Part shown: in pieces, positions 46,922-56,118 of the stretch
Numbering within the stretch: the stretch's first letter is position 1
How the letters are laid out: every line of letters begins with the position of its first letter
Assembly: GCF_049933045.1 (NCBI RefSeq)
Contig: NZ_CP187926.1
Location: 3,844,001-3,908,000 of the forward strand
Reading direction: 5' to 3'
From: Pseudocolwellia sp049933045
GTDB taxonomy: Bacteria; Pseudomonadota; Gammaproteobacteria; Enterobacterales; Alteromonadaceae
Length of the DNA stretch: 64,000 nt
Notes under the pieces: generated by a model
The model's input: the letters and a program-made list of their open reading frames with translations, nothing else
Database searches by the model: none
What the model was told of the DNA's origin: nothing
Made by a program: the position numbers and the translations under genes

Positions 46922-47182
46922 TTATTTCTCATCAGGCAAGGTAATATTAAGTTCTAATACACTCAAATTATCATTTTTATTGTCTAAATTAACGGTTACC
47001 TGGTCGGAATCAATAGGAACATATCGACGAATAACATCAATAATATCTTGCTTCATCGCAGGTAAATAATCAGGGCTATTACGTTGTCCACGTTCGTGAG
47101 CAACAATAATTTGTAGCCTTTCTTTAGCTGTTTGGGCGGTTTGTGCTGGTTTTTTACTTCTAAAGTAATCTAAAAGTGACAT
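46922..47182 (-). CDS. minE: Cell-division topological specificity factor MinE
   Basis: 86 residues from the second of two adjacent ATGs. It begins MSLLDYFRSKK like E. coli MALLDFF, and the GGAGG at the end of minD is six bases away; the first ATG (47185) is only three bases from it. The MinD-binding helix AKERLQIIVAHERGQ and the dimer domain (DNLSVLELNITLPDEK) are present. MinE drives the pole-to-pole oscillation of MinCD. Confidence 0.95.
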   Translation of the reverse strand: MSLLDYFRSKKPAQTAQTAKERLQIIVAHERGQRNSPDYLPAMKQDIIDVIRRYVPIDSDQVTVNLDNKNDNLSVLELNITLPDEK

Positions 47183-47184
47183 CA

Positions 47185-47997
47185 TTAACCTCCAAATAAT
47201 CGGCGTAATAAGCTTTTCTTTTCTTCCTCTATAAAGCGAAAGTCAACTTTTTCACCAATCAAACGAGAAACTGCATCGTCATATGCAAGGCCAGCATCAC
47301 TTTCTGTATCTAATATTACAGGAGAACCCGAGTTAGACGCTTTTAACACCGCTGGCGATTCAGGAATTACACCTAATAGCGGAATAGCTAAAATATCTAA
47401 TACATCTTCTACACTTAACATGTCACCGCGTGTAACACGTTCTGGATTGTAACGAGTTAATAATAAATGTTCTTTAACAGGTTCTTTACCTTGTTCAGCA
47501 CGTTGTGACTTGCTGGCTAACATACCTAAAATACGATCAGAATCTCGAACTGATGATACTTCTGGGTTTGTTGTTACTATGGCTTCATCTGCGAAATACA
47601 GCGCCATAATTGCGCCTGTTTCAATACCTGCTGGCGAATCACATACTATGTATTCAAAACCAGCTTCAGCAAGGTCATCTAATACTTTTTGAACGCCTTC
47701 TTTATTCAAAGCGTCTTTATCGCGAGTTTGTGATGCTGGCAATATTGATAAGTTAGGTGTGCGTTTATCTTTAATTAACGCTTGGTTAAGTGTAGCTTCA
47801 CCTTTAATAACATTAACAAAGTCGTAAACAACTCTACGCTCACAACCCATAATTAAATCTAAATTACGTAATCCAATATCAAAATCGATAATTACGGTTT
47901 TAAATCCCTTTAATGCGAGACCTGTACCAATAGCAGCACTAGAAGTTGTTTTACCAACCCCGCCTTTACCTGAGGTCACAACGATAACCTTAGCCAT
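47185..47997 (-). CDS. minD: Septum-site determining ATPase MinD
   Basis: 270-residue deviant Walker-A ATPase: VVTSGKGGVGKTTSSAAIGT at the N-terminus, VIIDFDIGLRNLDLIMGCE, YIVCDSPAGIE and the C-terminal membrane-targeting helix KKSLLRRLFGG. It recruits MinC to the membrane and is displaced by MinE. It lies 21 bp after minC and is coupled to minE. Confidence 0.98.
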   Translation of the reverse strand: MAKVIVVTSGKGGVGKTTSSAAIGTGLALKGFKTVIIDFDIGLRNLDLIMGCERRVVYDFVNVIKGEATLNQALIKDKRTPNLSILPASQTRDKDALNKEGVQKVLDDLAEAGFEYIVCDSPAGIETGAIMALYFADEAIVTTNPEVSSVRDSDRILGMLASKSQRAEQGKEPVKEHLLLTRYNPERVTRGDMLSVEDVLDILAIPLLGVIPESPAVLKASNSGSPVILDTESDAGLAYDDAVSRLIGEKVDFRFIEEEKKSLLRRLFGG

Positions 47998-48018
47998 TAT
48001 TTTCCCTTCTTATGTTTT

Positions 48019-48732
48019 CTAGTTTAATTGATTAAATATGATTTTTTGGTCTTCAACTTGGATGCATTGCGGTAAGTTTGCATGCTCATTCAATTGTTCA
48101 TTTAGCATGTAAACACCAGCGATAGACACAAGTTCAGCTTGTAAGTTTTGACAAAATATTTTGCTTTCACTTTGTCCACTTGCTCCAGCTATTGCTCGAC
48201 CTCTAATTGTGCCATATACATGAATATTTCCATCGGCGATAACTTCAGCGCCATTGCCTACAGAGCCCATAATAATAAGATCTGTATTTTTAGCATAAAT
48301 CTGCTGACCAGAACGAATTTGACCTTTAACAACCTTGGTCGGAACATTCTCAATAACTGTCGTTTCAACTGGAGCTTGAACTTCAGTTTTAACTGCTTCT
48401 GCAGGAGATTTTGCTACTTTTTGTACAGAACCTTTGTTAACTATGGCTAAACCCGCTTCTTGTACCGCTTTCTTTTGTTCTAGCGAAGAATGTCCACAAA
48501 TACCGACGAGTACGAAGTTATTGTTCTCAATAATTTGTTTAAGATTTACAAAATCAGTAAAGCTTTCAAGTGCTTTTATATCAACAACAACGGGAGCACA
48601 ATTGAAAAATTGAGGAGCTTGCGCAATTTTACTTTTTAATTGAGCGTCTAATAACGTTAAATCGTTATTTTCAATTTGGATCACTGAAAGGGTAAAGTTG
48701 GTTCCCTTAAGTTCTATTTCCTGTTCAGGCAT
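48019..48732 (-). CDS. minC: Septum-site determining protein MinC
   Basis: 237 residues. The N-terminal FtsZ-inhibiting domain (about 1-105, with FFNCAPVVVDIKAL) and a variable linker (PAEAVKTEVQAPVETTVIEN) precede the C-terminal beta-helix domain (VKGQIRSGQQIYAKNTDLII; IHVYGTIRGRAIAGASG). It blocks Z-ring formation at the poles. First gene of minCDE. Confidence 0.96.
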   Translation of the reverse strand: MPEQEIELKGTNFTLSVIQIENNDLTLLDAQLKSKIAQAPQFFNCAPVVVDIKALESFTDFVNLKQIIENNNFVLVGICGHSSLEQKKAVQEAGLAIVNKGSVQKVAKSPAEAVKTEVQAPVETTVIENVPTKVVKGQIRSGQQIYAKNTDLIIMGSVGNGAEVIADGNIHVYGTIRGRAIAGASGQSESKIFCQNLQAELVSIAGVYMLNEQLNEHANLPQCIQVEDQKIIFNQLN

Positions 48733-48886
48733 GAACAGTGGTTTCCTTTTGTTATGTATTTTCTAACGACGAAAAACGTATGAAAAAAAGTGTTAGATAG
48801 CATATTAGTATCAGGTGCTGATCACAAGCAGAATGTAGTGTACACCTGATCTTTATATGAAATAAACAGCTTGAAAATAATGAATG

Positions 48887-48909
48887 AAAGGGAGTTGTTA
48901 ACTCCCTTT
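48887..48909 (-). terminator. Probable terminator of the S9 peptidase gene
   Basis: The perfect 10-bp stem AAAGGGAGTT/AACTCCCTTT with a 3-nt loop lies 20 bp past the stop of the minus-strand peptidase gene. The T-tract is short on either strand, so the direction is less certain. Confidence 0.6.
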
Positions 48910-48928
48910 AACTTTATGAGGGGTATTA

Positions 48929-51214
48929 TTAACCTTTTGGACTAAATTTAAACTCTTTTGGTGGTTTTTTACCCAATAAATGTGTAACAAAATAATCCCA
49001 ACGTTTACGAACCATATAAGGTTCACGAGCAAAACCATGACCTCTGTTAGGCAACATTAGCAGATCAAAATCTTTATTGGCATCTATCAATGCATCAACA
49101 ACCATTAAGGTATTAAATGGCGTTACGTTAGTATCTAACGTGCCATGTACTAACATTAATTTACCTTTAAGTTTATCAGCAAATAATTGGTTTGCTTGGC
49201 TGTCGTAATTGGTTTCGCCGTTATCACTATTTACTAATAAACCATGGTATTTTTCACCCCATTCATCAGCATAGTTACGGTTGTCGTGATTACCGGCTTC
49301 CGAAACCGCAACTTTGTAAAAGTCAGGATAGCTAAACATCGCTTTAGTTGATGCAAATCCACCGCCTGAATGTCCCCAAATACCTACATGGTCAATATCG
49401 ATCCATTTATGCTTTTTCGCGAGCTGTTTAATTGCTGCAACTTGATCGGGTAAACCGCTATCGCCCATGTTTCCATAATAAAACTCATGGAAGCTTTTTG
49501 AACGACCAGGTGTACCTAATGCGTCAATTTCAACAACAATAAAGCCAAGTTCAGCTAAGGCTTGGTTGTCGCCGCGCGCTGATCTGAAATGTCTACCACG
49601 AATACTACCCACTTGTGGGCCAGGGTAAATGTAGTTAACAACAGGATAGGTTTTATTTTTGTCGAAGTTACTTGGCTTATAAAGTAAGCCGTATATATCG
49701 TGGTTGTTATCACGATCTTTAACAATAAATGGTGTAGGTGGTTTCCAGCCTGTAGCCGTTAGTTGGCTGATGTCCATTTTTTCTACGTTAAAGCTAGTAT
49801 GAGTTTTTGTATTACGTACTACACTCACTTCAGCTTCATCAGGTGTTGAAAATCGATCTAAAAAGTAACGGCTGTCATCGCTCATTGTGATCAGATGATG
49901 TTTTCTTTCAGGCGTAAGTAATTTAAGTTTTTTACCACTTTTATTTACACTGTAAAGGTAATTAAAGTAAGGATCACCACCTTCACGACCAGCACCTGTA
50001 AAATAAAGTGTATCTGTTTTTTCGTCTACACTAAGTAGCTCAAGAACCGTCCAATCACCTTGGGTTATTGCATGTTTAACTTTACCTGTAGCGCCATCTA
50101 TTAAGTAAAAGTGACCCCAATCAGTACGCTGCGAAAACCAAATAAATTCATTGGTTTTATCAAGGTATTTCCAACTAATTGCACTAACGCCTGATTCAAA
50201 AAAGCTTTCTTCAACTTCTGAATAAATAGTTTTAACGTTACCGTTATTTGCATCAGCAACTTTTAGGGTTGCTGTTTTATGATCTCTACTTGAAGATACA
50301 AAAGCGAAGCTCTTACTATCGTGTGCCCAGTCTATATCAAGTAATTCACCGTTATTTCCTGCAACATGATCTGTGATTGATGAACGATGTGCATCAGCTG
50401 GCATATCAAGGGGAATAACTTTACGTTTTTCTACGTCAATAACCACACGGTGTATTGCAAATATATGCTCATCACCAGGTAATGGGTATTTCCATTGATC
50501 TATTGTTGGGTGGCCAACAGTAGTGGAAACAAGCGCCATATCGCCTACATTTCTACTGTCGTGCTTAAAAGTGGTTAGCTTAGTTGAGTCTGGCGACCAT
50601 TTTACAACAGGCGTATCTTTACGTATCCAGCCCGCGTTGTTAGTGCCGTAACCAAAGTCTTTAATACCATCTTGAGTTAATTGGGTTTCTTTATCGCTAT
50701 TGATATTACGTAACCACAAGTTGTGATCACGTATAAATACAGCTAATTGCCCATTAGGAGATAGCATTTCATCTGCATGTTTTTCTGCTGAGTTAATTGT
50801 GCATAAGTAATCTTCTAAATTACAAAGATAACTTTTCCCTTCAATTTTGAAGTTTATGTTGTTTGTATCAACTAGGTCAAAGCGACTAAAAGGAAGTGTG
50901 TATGCATCTACTTCAGTGTCAGTGATTTTTGAAACCGCTTGTGCGAGTTTTTCATGATTAAAGGCGAGTTTCTTCTGTTTTGTTTCAGGATTAACTTCAA
51001 AAAATTGATCACCCTGCTTTGTGCGAGATTTATAAAATAATTGGTCGTTATGCCAAAAAGGTTGTTCTACTGTACCAGTAACTAATTTTTTAGTGTGTTG
51101 ATACAGTTGTTTTTCAGCTTGTTGATAGTCTTCTGTCGTTAATTCAAGTGGTGCTGCGATAAGCGCGTTTGGAAATAAACTTACCAGGAAAATTGCGGTT
51201 ATGTTTTTTAACAT
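48929..51214 (-). CDS. Dipeptidyl peptidase IV-like S9 family serine peptidase, exported
   Basis: 761 residues with a signal peptide (ITAIFLVSLFPNALIAAPLE). An N-terminal eight-bladed beta-propeller of the DPP-IV type (about 60-500, NAGWIRKDTPVVKWSPDSTK) precedes the alpha/beta-hydrolase domain. The catalytic triad is Ser616 in GHSGGG, Asp694 in GTLDTNVTP and His726 in NRGHGFARE. It probably removes X-Pro or similar dipeptides from peptides in the periplasm, typical of peptide-using marine bacteria. Exact specificity is not known. It stands alone with its own terminator. Confidence 0.92.
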   Translation of the reverse strand: MLKNITAIFLVSLFPNALIAAPLELTTEDYQQAEKQLYQHTKKLVTGTVEQPFWHNDQLFYKSRTKQGDQFFEVNPETKQKKLAFNHEKLAQAVSKITDTEVDAYTLPFSRFDLVDTNNINFKIEGKSYLCNLEDYLCTINSAEKHADEMLSPNGQLAVFIRDHNLWLRNINSDKETQLTQDGIKDFGYGTNNAGWIRKDTPVVKWSPDSTKLTTFKHDSRNVGDMALVSTTVGHPTIDQWKYPLPGDEHIFAIHRVVIDVEKRKVIPLDMPADAHRSSITDHVAGNNGELLDIDWAHDSKSFAFVSSSRDHKTATLKVADANNGNVKTIYSEVEESFFESGVSAISWKYLDKTNEFIWFSQRTDWGHFYLIDGATGKVKHAITQGDWTVLELLSVDEKTDTLYFTGAGREGGDPYFNYLYSVNKSGKKLKLLTPERKHHLITMSDDSRYFLDRFSTPDEAEVSVVRNTKTHTSFNVEKMDISQLTATGWKPPTPFIVKDRDNNHDIYGLLYKPSNFDKNKTYPVVNYIYPGPQVGSIRGRHFRSARGDNQALAELGFIVVEIDALGTPGRSKSFHEFYYGNMGDSGLPDQVAAIKQLAKKHKWIDIDHVGIWGHSGGGFASTKAMFSYPDFYKVAVSEAGNHDNRNYADEWGEKYHGLLVNSDNGETNYDSQANQLFADKLKGKLMLVHGTLDTNVTPFNTLMVVDALIDANKDFDLLMLPNRGHGFAREPYMVRKRWDYFVTHLLGKKPPKEFKFSPKG

Positions 51215-51396
51215 AAAAGAGCCTTATATTTTTAATACGTATTTTGAGGCAAATAGCCTGAGTCTATTCTAAAATAAAATGATGATAAATGGAGGTTTAT
51301 TTCACATGAAATTTTTATGCTTATTAATGTAAGAAAAATATTAACAATTGTTCTTTATTTAAGCTAGACTGCGTCGCGTAATTACAAGGAAGTAAG

Positions 51397-51762
51397 ATGT
51401 TAGTTAGACAACATAAAAGCCACAGCAATATTATTATTACAGAAATACATGGAACGTTTACTCAAGACGACTTCAATAATATATTTATACCTCAAGTTCA
51501 AAGCATTTTAGAAAGCTTTGCAGAAGTGAATGTTTTTCTAGATTTTGATGATGATTTAACGGGCTGGATGATACTGTCTTTATTAGGTCAATTTAAACAA
51601 TACATGGCATATCATAATGGCATTAATCGCTTAGCGGTTATTAGTGATAGTAGCTTATTAAAATGGCGATTAAATTTTAATAAGCTTAATCCAAATCAGT
51701 TAATAGAGCGCTTTGCTCATAAAGATACTGAAAAAGCCAAAGCTTGGCTGGCAATAGGTTAA
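51397..51762 (+). CDS. SpoIIAA-like/STAS-fold protein
   Basis: 121-residue small protein of the SpoIIAA-like family: IITEIHGTFTQDDFNNIFIP, VNVFLDFDDDLTGWMILSLL, INRLAVISDSSLLKWRLNF and AKAWLAIG. The fold is STAS-like, but the phosphorylatable Ser of true anti-sigma antagonists is not obvious. Homologues are cytoplasmic or membrane-associated, with unknown function. It converges with the methyltransferase gene, 16 bp apart. GGAAG stands upstream of the ATG. Confidence 0.8.
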   Translation: MLVRQHKSHSNIIITEIHGTFTQDDFNNIFIPQVQSILESFAEVNVFLDFDDDLTGWMILSLLGQFKQYMAYHNGINRLAVISDSSLLKWRLNFNKLNPNQLIERFAHKDTEKAKAWLAIG

Positions 51763-51778
51763 TTAACTTGAATTTAGG

Positions 51779-52375
51779 TTAAGAGGTTTTCTGAAATTCG
51801 AGTAAGCGATTATTGGCGGGCATTTCATGATCTTTAATCAAAGTTAAACCTGCTTTTGTTGCAAGTAATATAATCTCTTCAAAATCTCGTATACCGCTTA
51901 GCTCGTTGTTTTCTTTTAACCAGAGTTCAAAACTTGCATTACTCTCACTGGTAAACTTACCATCGTAATTGAAAGGTCCGTAAATACAAAGTTTTCCATT
52001 CGATTGTAAATGTTTTTCAACACCTTTAAAAAATGCTTTAACTAGCTCCCAACTTACGATGTGCAAAGTGTTGGCTGTATATATGCCTGAAACCTGTTTA
52101 ACAGGCCAGTCTTGTGATAAATCTAACGCTAAAGGTGCAAGTAAGTTACTTGACGGATATTCATTTAACCACTGATTGATACCCTCATGGTTTATGGGTA
52201 AATCACTCGTATTCCAATTAAGGTGTGGTAATGCTTCTGCAAAAAATACTGCATGTTGTCCACTGCCAGAGCCAACTTCTAACACCTCTTCAACACCAGT
52301 AAAAGCTTGTTGTAAAATAGGTAGTATATGAGTTTTATTATTCTCACTTGCTTGTGAATAAGGCTTAGTTGTCAT
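51779..52375 (-). CDS. DUF938 SAM-dependent methyltransferase-like protein
   Basis: 198 residues from ATG 52375 (MTTKPYSQASENNKTHIL), with AGGA eight bases upstream; a 14-residue extension to 52417 is less likely. SAM-binding motif I is VLEVGSGSGQHAVFFA, followed by WNTSDLP, and then YTANTLHIVSW and LCIYGPFNYDG typical of DUF938. The substrate is unknown. Its start overlaps the end of the acetyltransferase gene by 11 bp, so the two are coupled. Confidence 0.85.
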   Translation of the reverse strand: MTTKPYSQASENNKTHILPILQQAFTGVEEVLEVGSGSGQHAVFFAEALPHLNWNTSDLPINHEGINQWLNEYPSSNLLAPLALDLSQDWPVKQVSGIYTANTLHIVSWELVKAFFKGVEKHLQSNGKLCIYGPFNYDGKFTSESNASFELWLKENNELSGIRDFEEIILLATKAGLTLIKDHEMPANNRLLEFQKTS

Positions 52376-53495
52376 GAGTGCTGTCCTGAGTATTTTTAAA
52401 AGGTAAAGATAAAGCACATTGTTGCTGATACGTTAACATGTGCATTTGTTCTCGCTTACAGAAGTCTTTAATTGCGGGTCTAAATCCAGGCTCTCTGAGC
52501 CAATGATATGAATAGGTAAGTACAGGTTCAAAACCTCTTTGAATTTTATGTTCGCCTTGCGTACCAGGATTAAAGCTTTGAATATTGTTTTTGATACAAA
52601 AATCGATACCTTGGTAATAACATAACTCAAAATGTAAGTTAGAAAACTGCTCTGAACACCCCCAGTAACGTCCATATAAATGACTTTCGTCATGAAAAAA
52701 TAAGGCGCATGCTATGTCGTTATCTTCATGGCTGGCGATAACGAGCAGAATATTACTCGGCATGTTTTGCACTATTTGTTGAAAAAATTCAAAGCTTAAA
52801 TGTGGTGTGTGCTGTCTTTTTAAATAAGTGAGTTGATAGGTTAAATAAAAGAAATCGAGCTCTGCTTTTGTTATCTCGTTACCAGCCACCTGGCGAACAT
52901 CAATGTTTTGTTTTTTTATCGATTCACGCTCTTTACGAGTATTTTTTCTTTTACGCGCTGTAAAGGTAGACAAATAGTCATCAAACGATGCATAACCTTT
53001 ATTAAACCAATGAAACTGAACGGTATTACGCTCGTATACATTGTTAGGTAATTCGTCTATTTTTGGGCAAAACAGAAGATGCCAGCTGGCTATATCGTAT
53101 TCAGTACAATAATCAATTAACGGTCGAAGCACATCTTGATGAGTTAAGCTATTTGACATTAATTTATTAGAATTCACTGGTGTGAATGGAATAGTGCTCA
53201 CCAGTTTTGGGTAATATTCTAAATCATGTTCTTCATAAGCTCTTGCCCAATCCCAATCAAATACATATTCACCCCAAGAATGACTTTTTAAATACAAGGG
53301 TAATACGGCCTCAATGGTTTCGTCTTGCTTAATAGTTAAATGATGAGGTTGCCAACCTTTGTCTAAGCTTGCGGAACCACTAAGTTCTAATGCTTCCATA
53401 AAAGGATAAGATAAGAAAGGATGATCTGAGGTATTCAACGCATCCCATGCTTGTTGAGGTATGTTAGAAAATGCTTTTTTAAATTCAGCAATCAT
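52365..53495 (-). CDS. GNAT-like N-acetyltransferase (DUF482/FemAB-like)
   Basis: 376 residues. The N-terminal part starts MIAEFKKAFSNIPQQAWDAL, then HPFLSYPFMEALELSGSAS, a signature of the DUF482 peptidogalycan-biosynthesis-like family. The C-terminal acyltransferase half carries DDYLSTFTARKRKNTRKER, ALFFHDESHLYGRYWGCSEQ and FNPGTQGEHKIQRGFEP. Members are predicted amino-acid or acyl transferases, but the reaction is not established. It is cotranscribed with the DUF938 gene. Upstream lies an inverted repeat around a TATAAT box. Confidence 0.85.
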   Translation of the reverse strand: MIAEFKKAFSNIPQQAWDALNTSDHPFLSYPFMEALELSGSASLDKGWQPHHLTIKQDETIEAVLPLYLKSHSWGEYVFDWDWARAYEEHDLEYYPKLVSTIPFTPVNSNKLMSNSLTHQDVLRPLIDYCTEYDIASWHLLFCPKIDELPNNVYERNTVQFHWFNKGYASFDDYLSTFTARKRKNTRKERESIKKQNIDVRQVAGNEITKAELDFFYLTYQLTYLKRQHTPHLSFEFFQQIVQNMPSNILLVIASHEDNDIACALFFHDESHLYGRYWGCSEQFSNLHFELCYYQGIDFCIKNNIQSFNPGTQGEHKIQRGFEPVLTYSYHWLREPGFRPAIKDFCKREQMHMLTYQQQCALSLPFKNTQDSTHDN

Positions 53496-53541
53496 AGGGA
53501 GAAAAACTCTGTGAACACATTGTTATTTGATGAATTAAACC

Positions 53542-53575
53542 TGTAGTTATCAATAATTATAGTGTGATAACTACA
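53542..53575 (-). promoter_or_regulatory. Inverted repeat bracketing a -10 box upstream of the acetyltransferase gene
   Basis: TGTAGTTATCA at 53542-53552 and its exact complement at 53565-53575 flank the minus-strand TATAAT (53561-53556). It is located 47-80 bp before the start codon at 53495. It may be an operator or the transcript end of tex; no good -35 was found. Confidence 0.4.
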
Positions 53576-53615
53576 AGCATATAGCCGAAATGCATGCTCT
53601 TTTGTAACCGAGTAT

Positions 53616-55964
53616 TTATTTCTTTAATTTGGCGAAAGCATCAGCAAAAGCATTACCCATTACGGCGTTGTTTGCTTCTTTAGGTTTATGAGCTCTTTGC
53701 TCTTTTTGCGGTTTGTTATGAACCTGGTTTTTAGGTGCATTATTGTTATTTGGCTTATGCGAAGGTTTATGTGCAGGCTTAGTTGATTGCTCAATTGTGT
53801 CGTCTAAACGCATAGTTAAGCTAATACGCTTACGTGCAGGATCAACTTCCGTTACTTTAACTTTTACAATATCACCCGCTTTTACTACTTCACGTGGATC
53901 GCTTACAAACTTATTGGTTAATGATGAAATATGAACCAAACCATCTTGATGAACGCCTAAATCTACAAAGGCACCAAAGTTAGCAACGTTTGAAATAACA
54001 CCTTCTAAGATCATACCTACTTCAAGGTCATTAATGGTATTAACACCTTCTTTGAAGTTAGCTGTTTTAAATTCTGGTCGTGGATCTCGTCCTGGTTTTT
54101 CAAGCTCTTTAATAATATCGTTAACGGTGACTTCACCAAACTCAGCGGTAACTACATCAGCAATATTAACTTTACTTAGTTGCTCACTATTGGTTAAAAG
54201 GTCACTTACGCTGGCGTTTAATTGCGCTATTATTTTCTCAACAACAGGGTAAGTCTCAGGATGAACACCTGATTGATCAAGAGGATTATCGCCTTGTGCT
54301 ATACGTAAAAAACCTGCGGCTTGTTCAAAGGCTTTAGGCCCTAAACGCGCAACTTTTTTCAATTCTTTACGGTTGTTAAAACGACCATTTTCATCACGGT
54401 AATTAACAACATTTTGTGCCATGGTTTTAGTTAAGCCTGAAACACGAGTTAGTAAAGCAACCGAAGCACTATTTAAATCTACACCAACAGCGTTTACACA
54501 ATCTTCAATAACATCATCAAGGGTTTTGATTAACTGGCTCTGACTAACATCGTGCTGATATTGCCCTACACCAATAGCTTTAGGGTCAATTTTAACTAAT
54601 TCAGCGAGAGGATCTTGTAAGCGTCGAGCAATTGAAACCGCACCACGTAATGAAACATCTAAATCTGGAAACTCTTTTGCTGCTAATTCAGAAGCAGAAT
54701 AAACAGATGCTCCTGCTTCACTAACAATCACTTTATTAGGTTTGATTTTTTCTAAACCTAAAATGACTTCACCTGCCAACTTATCGCTTTCGCGTGAAGC
54801 CGTACCATTACCAATCGCGATTAATTCTACTTTATGTTGCTGACATAAATTCACTAAGGCTCTTACTGACTTGTCCCAATGATTTTGTGGAGCATGTGGG
54901 AAAATAGTTGAGGTATGCAGTAGTTTACCTGTGGCATCAACTACAGCAAGCTTACAGCCTGTACGTAAACCAGGATCTAATCCTAAAGTGACTTTAGGAC
55001 CTGCTGGCGCTGCCATTAATAAGTCACTTAAGTTGGTAGCAAAAACTTTAATCGCTTCAACTTCAGCTTGCTCGCGTAAATTACCAATAAGCTCAGTTTC
55101 TAAACTTAGACCTAACTTAGTGCGCCAAGCATTACGTACAACTTTTGTTAAAAATTCAGCACCTGCTTGACCTGTTAAACGTAAATTGTAATGTTCAGTT
55201 ATTAATTGCTCAGCACTCGAGTAGCCAGCTGAGTCTTGTTGTGGATCAACATCTATAACCAGTTTTAATACACTTTCAGAACGACCACGAAGCATAGCTA
55301 ACATTCTATGAGAGGGTACTGATTTTAAACGCTCAGAATGTTCAAAGTAATCTTTATATTTAGCGCCTTCTTGGGCTTTGCCTTTAACTAAAGTACTGGT
55401 TAAATGAGCTTGCTTTAATAAATGACTACGTAATTTTTGTAGTAAACTCGCATCTTCTGCAAAGCGCTCAATTATAATAGCCATAGCGCCATCGAGTACG
55501 TCTTTTTCTTCTTTAAAACCTGCATCAACATTAATAAAAGCGGTAGCTTCGGTTTCTGGTACTAAGCGCCAATCGTTATAAAGTTTATTGGCTAAAGGCT
55601 CAATACCCGCTTCAATAGCAATTTGTCCTTTGGTACGACGTTTAGGTTTATAAGGTAGATATAAATCTTCAAGGCGAGTTTTGTTATCTGCTTGGTTTAA
55701 AGCGTCTGATAAAGCTGGCGTTAACTTGCCTTGTTCTTCAATGCTTTTAAGGATCACGTTTCTGCGATCATTCAAATCGCGAATATAAGTTAAACGTTGA
55801 TTTAAGTGGCGTAAATGATTGTCATCTAACCCCTGCGTCGCTTCTTTTCTGTAACGTGCAATGAAAGGTACTGTTGCGCCGTCGTCTAATAAAGTAATTG
55901 CAGCATTAATTTGTACAGGAGAAACATTGAGCTCTTTAGCTATTTGCTCAGCAATAGATATCAT
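53616..55964 (-). CDS. tex: Tex (YhgF), RNA-binding transcription accessory protein
   Basis: 782 residues: an N-terminal helical domain (ISIAEQIAKELNVSPVQINA; VPFIARYRKEATQGLDD), a YqgF/RuvX-like domain (GLDPGLRTGCKLAVVD), helix-hairpin-helix motifs (LNSASVALLTRVSGLTKTMA), and an S1 RNA-binding domain near residues 655-725 (GVISNVANFGAFVDLGVHQD). The C-terminal tail is rich in Pro, Lys, Asn and His. Tex is a highly conserved nucleic-acid-binding protein linked to transcription. Length is normal. Confidence 0.97.
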   Translation of the reverse strand: MISIAEQIAKELNVSPVQINAAITLLDDGATVPFIARYRKEATQGLDDNHLRHLNQRLTYIRDLNDRRNVILKSIEEQGKLTPALSDALNQADNKTRLEDLYLPYKPKRRTKGQIAIEAGIEPLANKLYNDWRLVPETEATAFINVDAGFKEEKDVLDGAMAIIIERFAEDASLLQKLRSHLLKQAHLTSTLVKGKAQEGAKYKDYFEHSERLKSVPSHRMLAMLRGRSESVLKLVIDVDPQQDSAGYSSAEQLITEHYNLRLTGQAGAEFLTKVVRNAWRTKLGLSLETELIGNLREQAEVEAIKVFATNLSDLLMAAPAGPKVTLGLDPGLRTGCKLAVVDATGKLLHTSTIFPHAPQNHWDKSVRALVNLCQQHKVELIAIGNGTASRESDKLAGEVILGLEKIKPNKVIVSEAGASVYSASELAAKEFPDLDVSLRGAVSIARRLQDPLAELVKIDPKAIGVGQYQHDVSQSQLIKTLDDVIEDCVNAVGVDLNSASVALLTRVSGLTKTMAQNVVNYRDENGRFNNRKELKKVARLGPKAFEQAAGFLRIAQGDNPLDQSGVHPETYPVVEKIIAQLNASVSDLLTNSEQLSKVNIADVVTAEFGEVTVNDIIKELEKPGRDPRPEFKTANFKEGVNTINDLEVGMILEGVISNVANFGAFVDLGVHQDGLVHISSLTNKFVSDPREVVKAGDIVKVKVTEVDPARKRISLTMRLDDTIEQSTKPAHKPSHKPNNNNAPKNQVHNKPQKEQRAHKPKEANNAVMGNAFADAFAKLKK

Positions 55965-56118
55965 TTAACTTAAATCCTAAGAAGAATATGGGTATACGTG
56001 AACACGAATAATAACGCGTGTCGTTAGCGAGATGAAAGATCTATTTTATGCAGAGGTCTAGAAGGTTGCAACAAACAAGTTAGAGAGTGAAGACGTTAAA
56101 GCTTCAGGTAAGCTATTT

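Noticed and set aside
48148..48450. Plus-strand 100-codon frame within minC
   Set aside because: It is antisense to a conserved gene and has a Cys/Asn-rich off-frame composition.
54034..55170. Plus-strand frames within tex
   Set aside because: They are shadows of the conserved tex coding strand.
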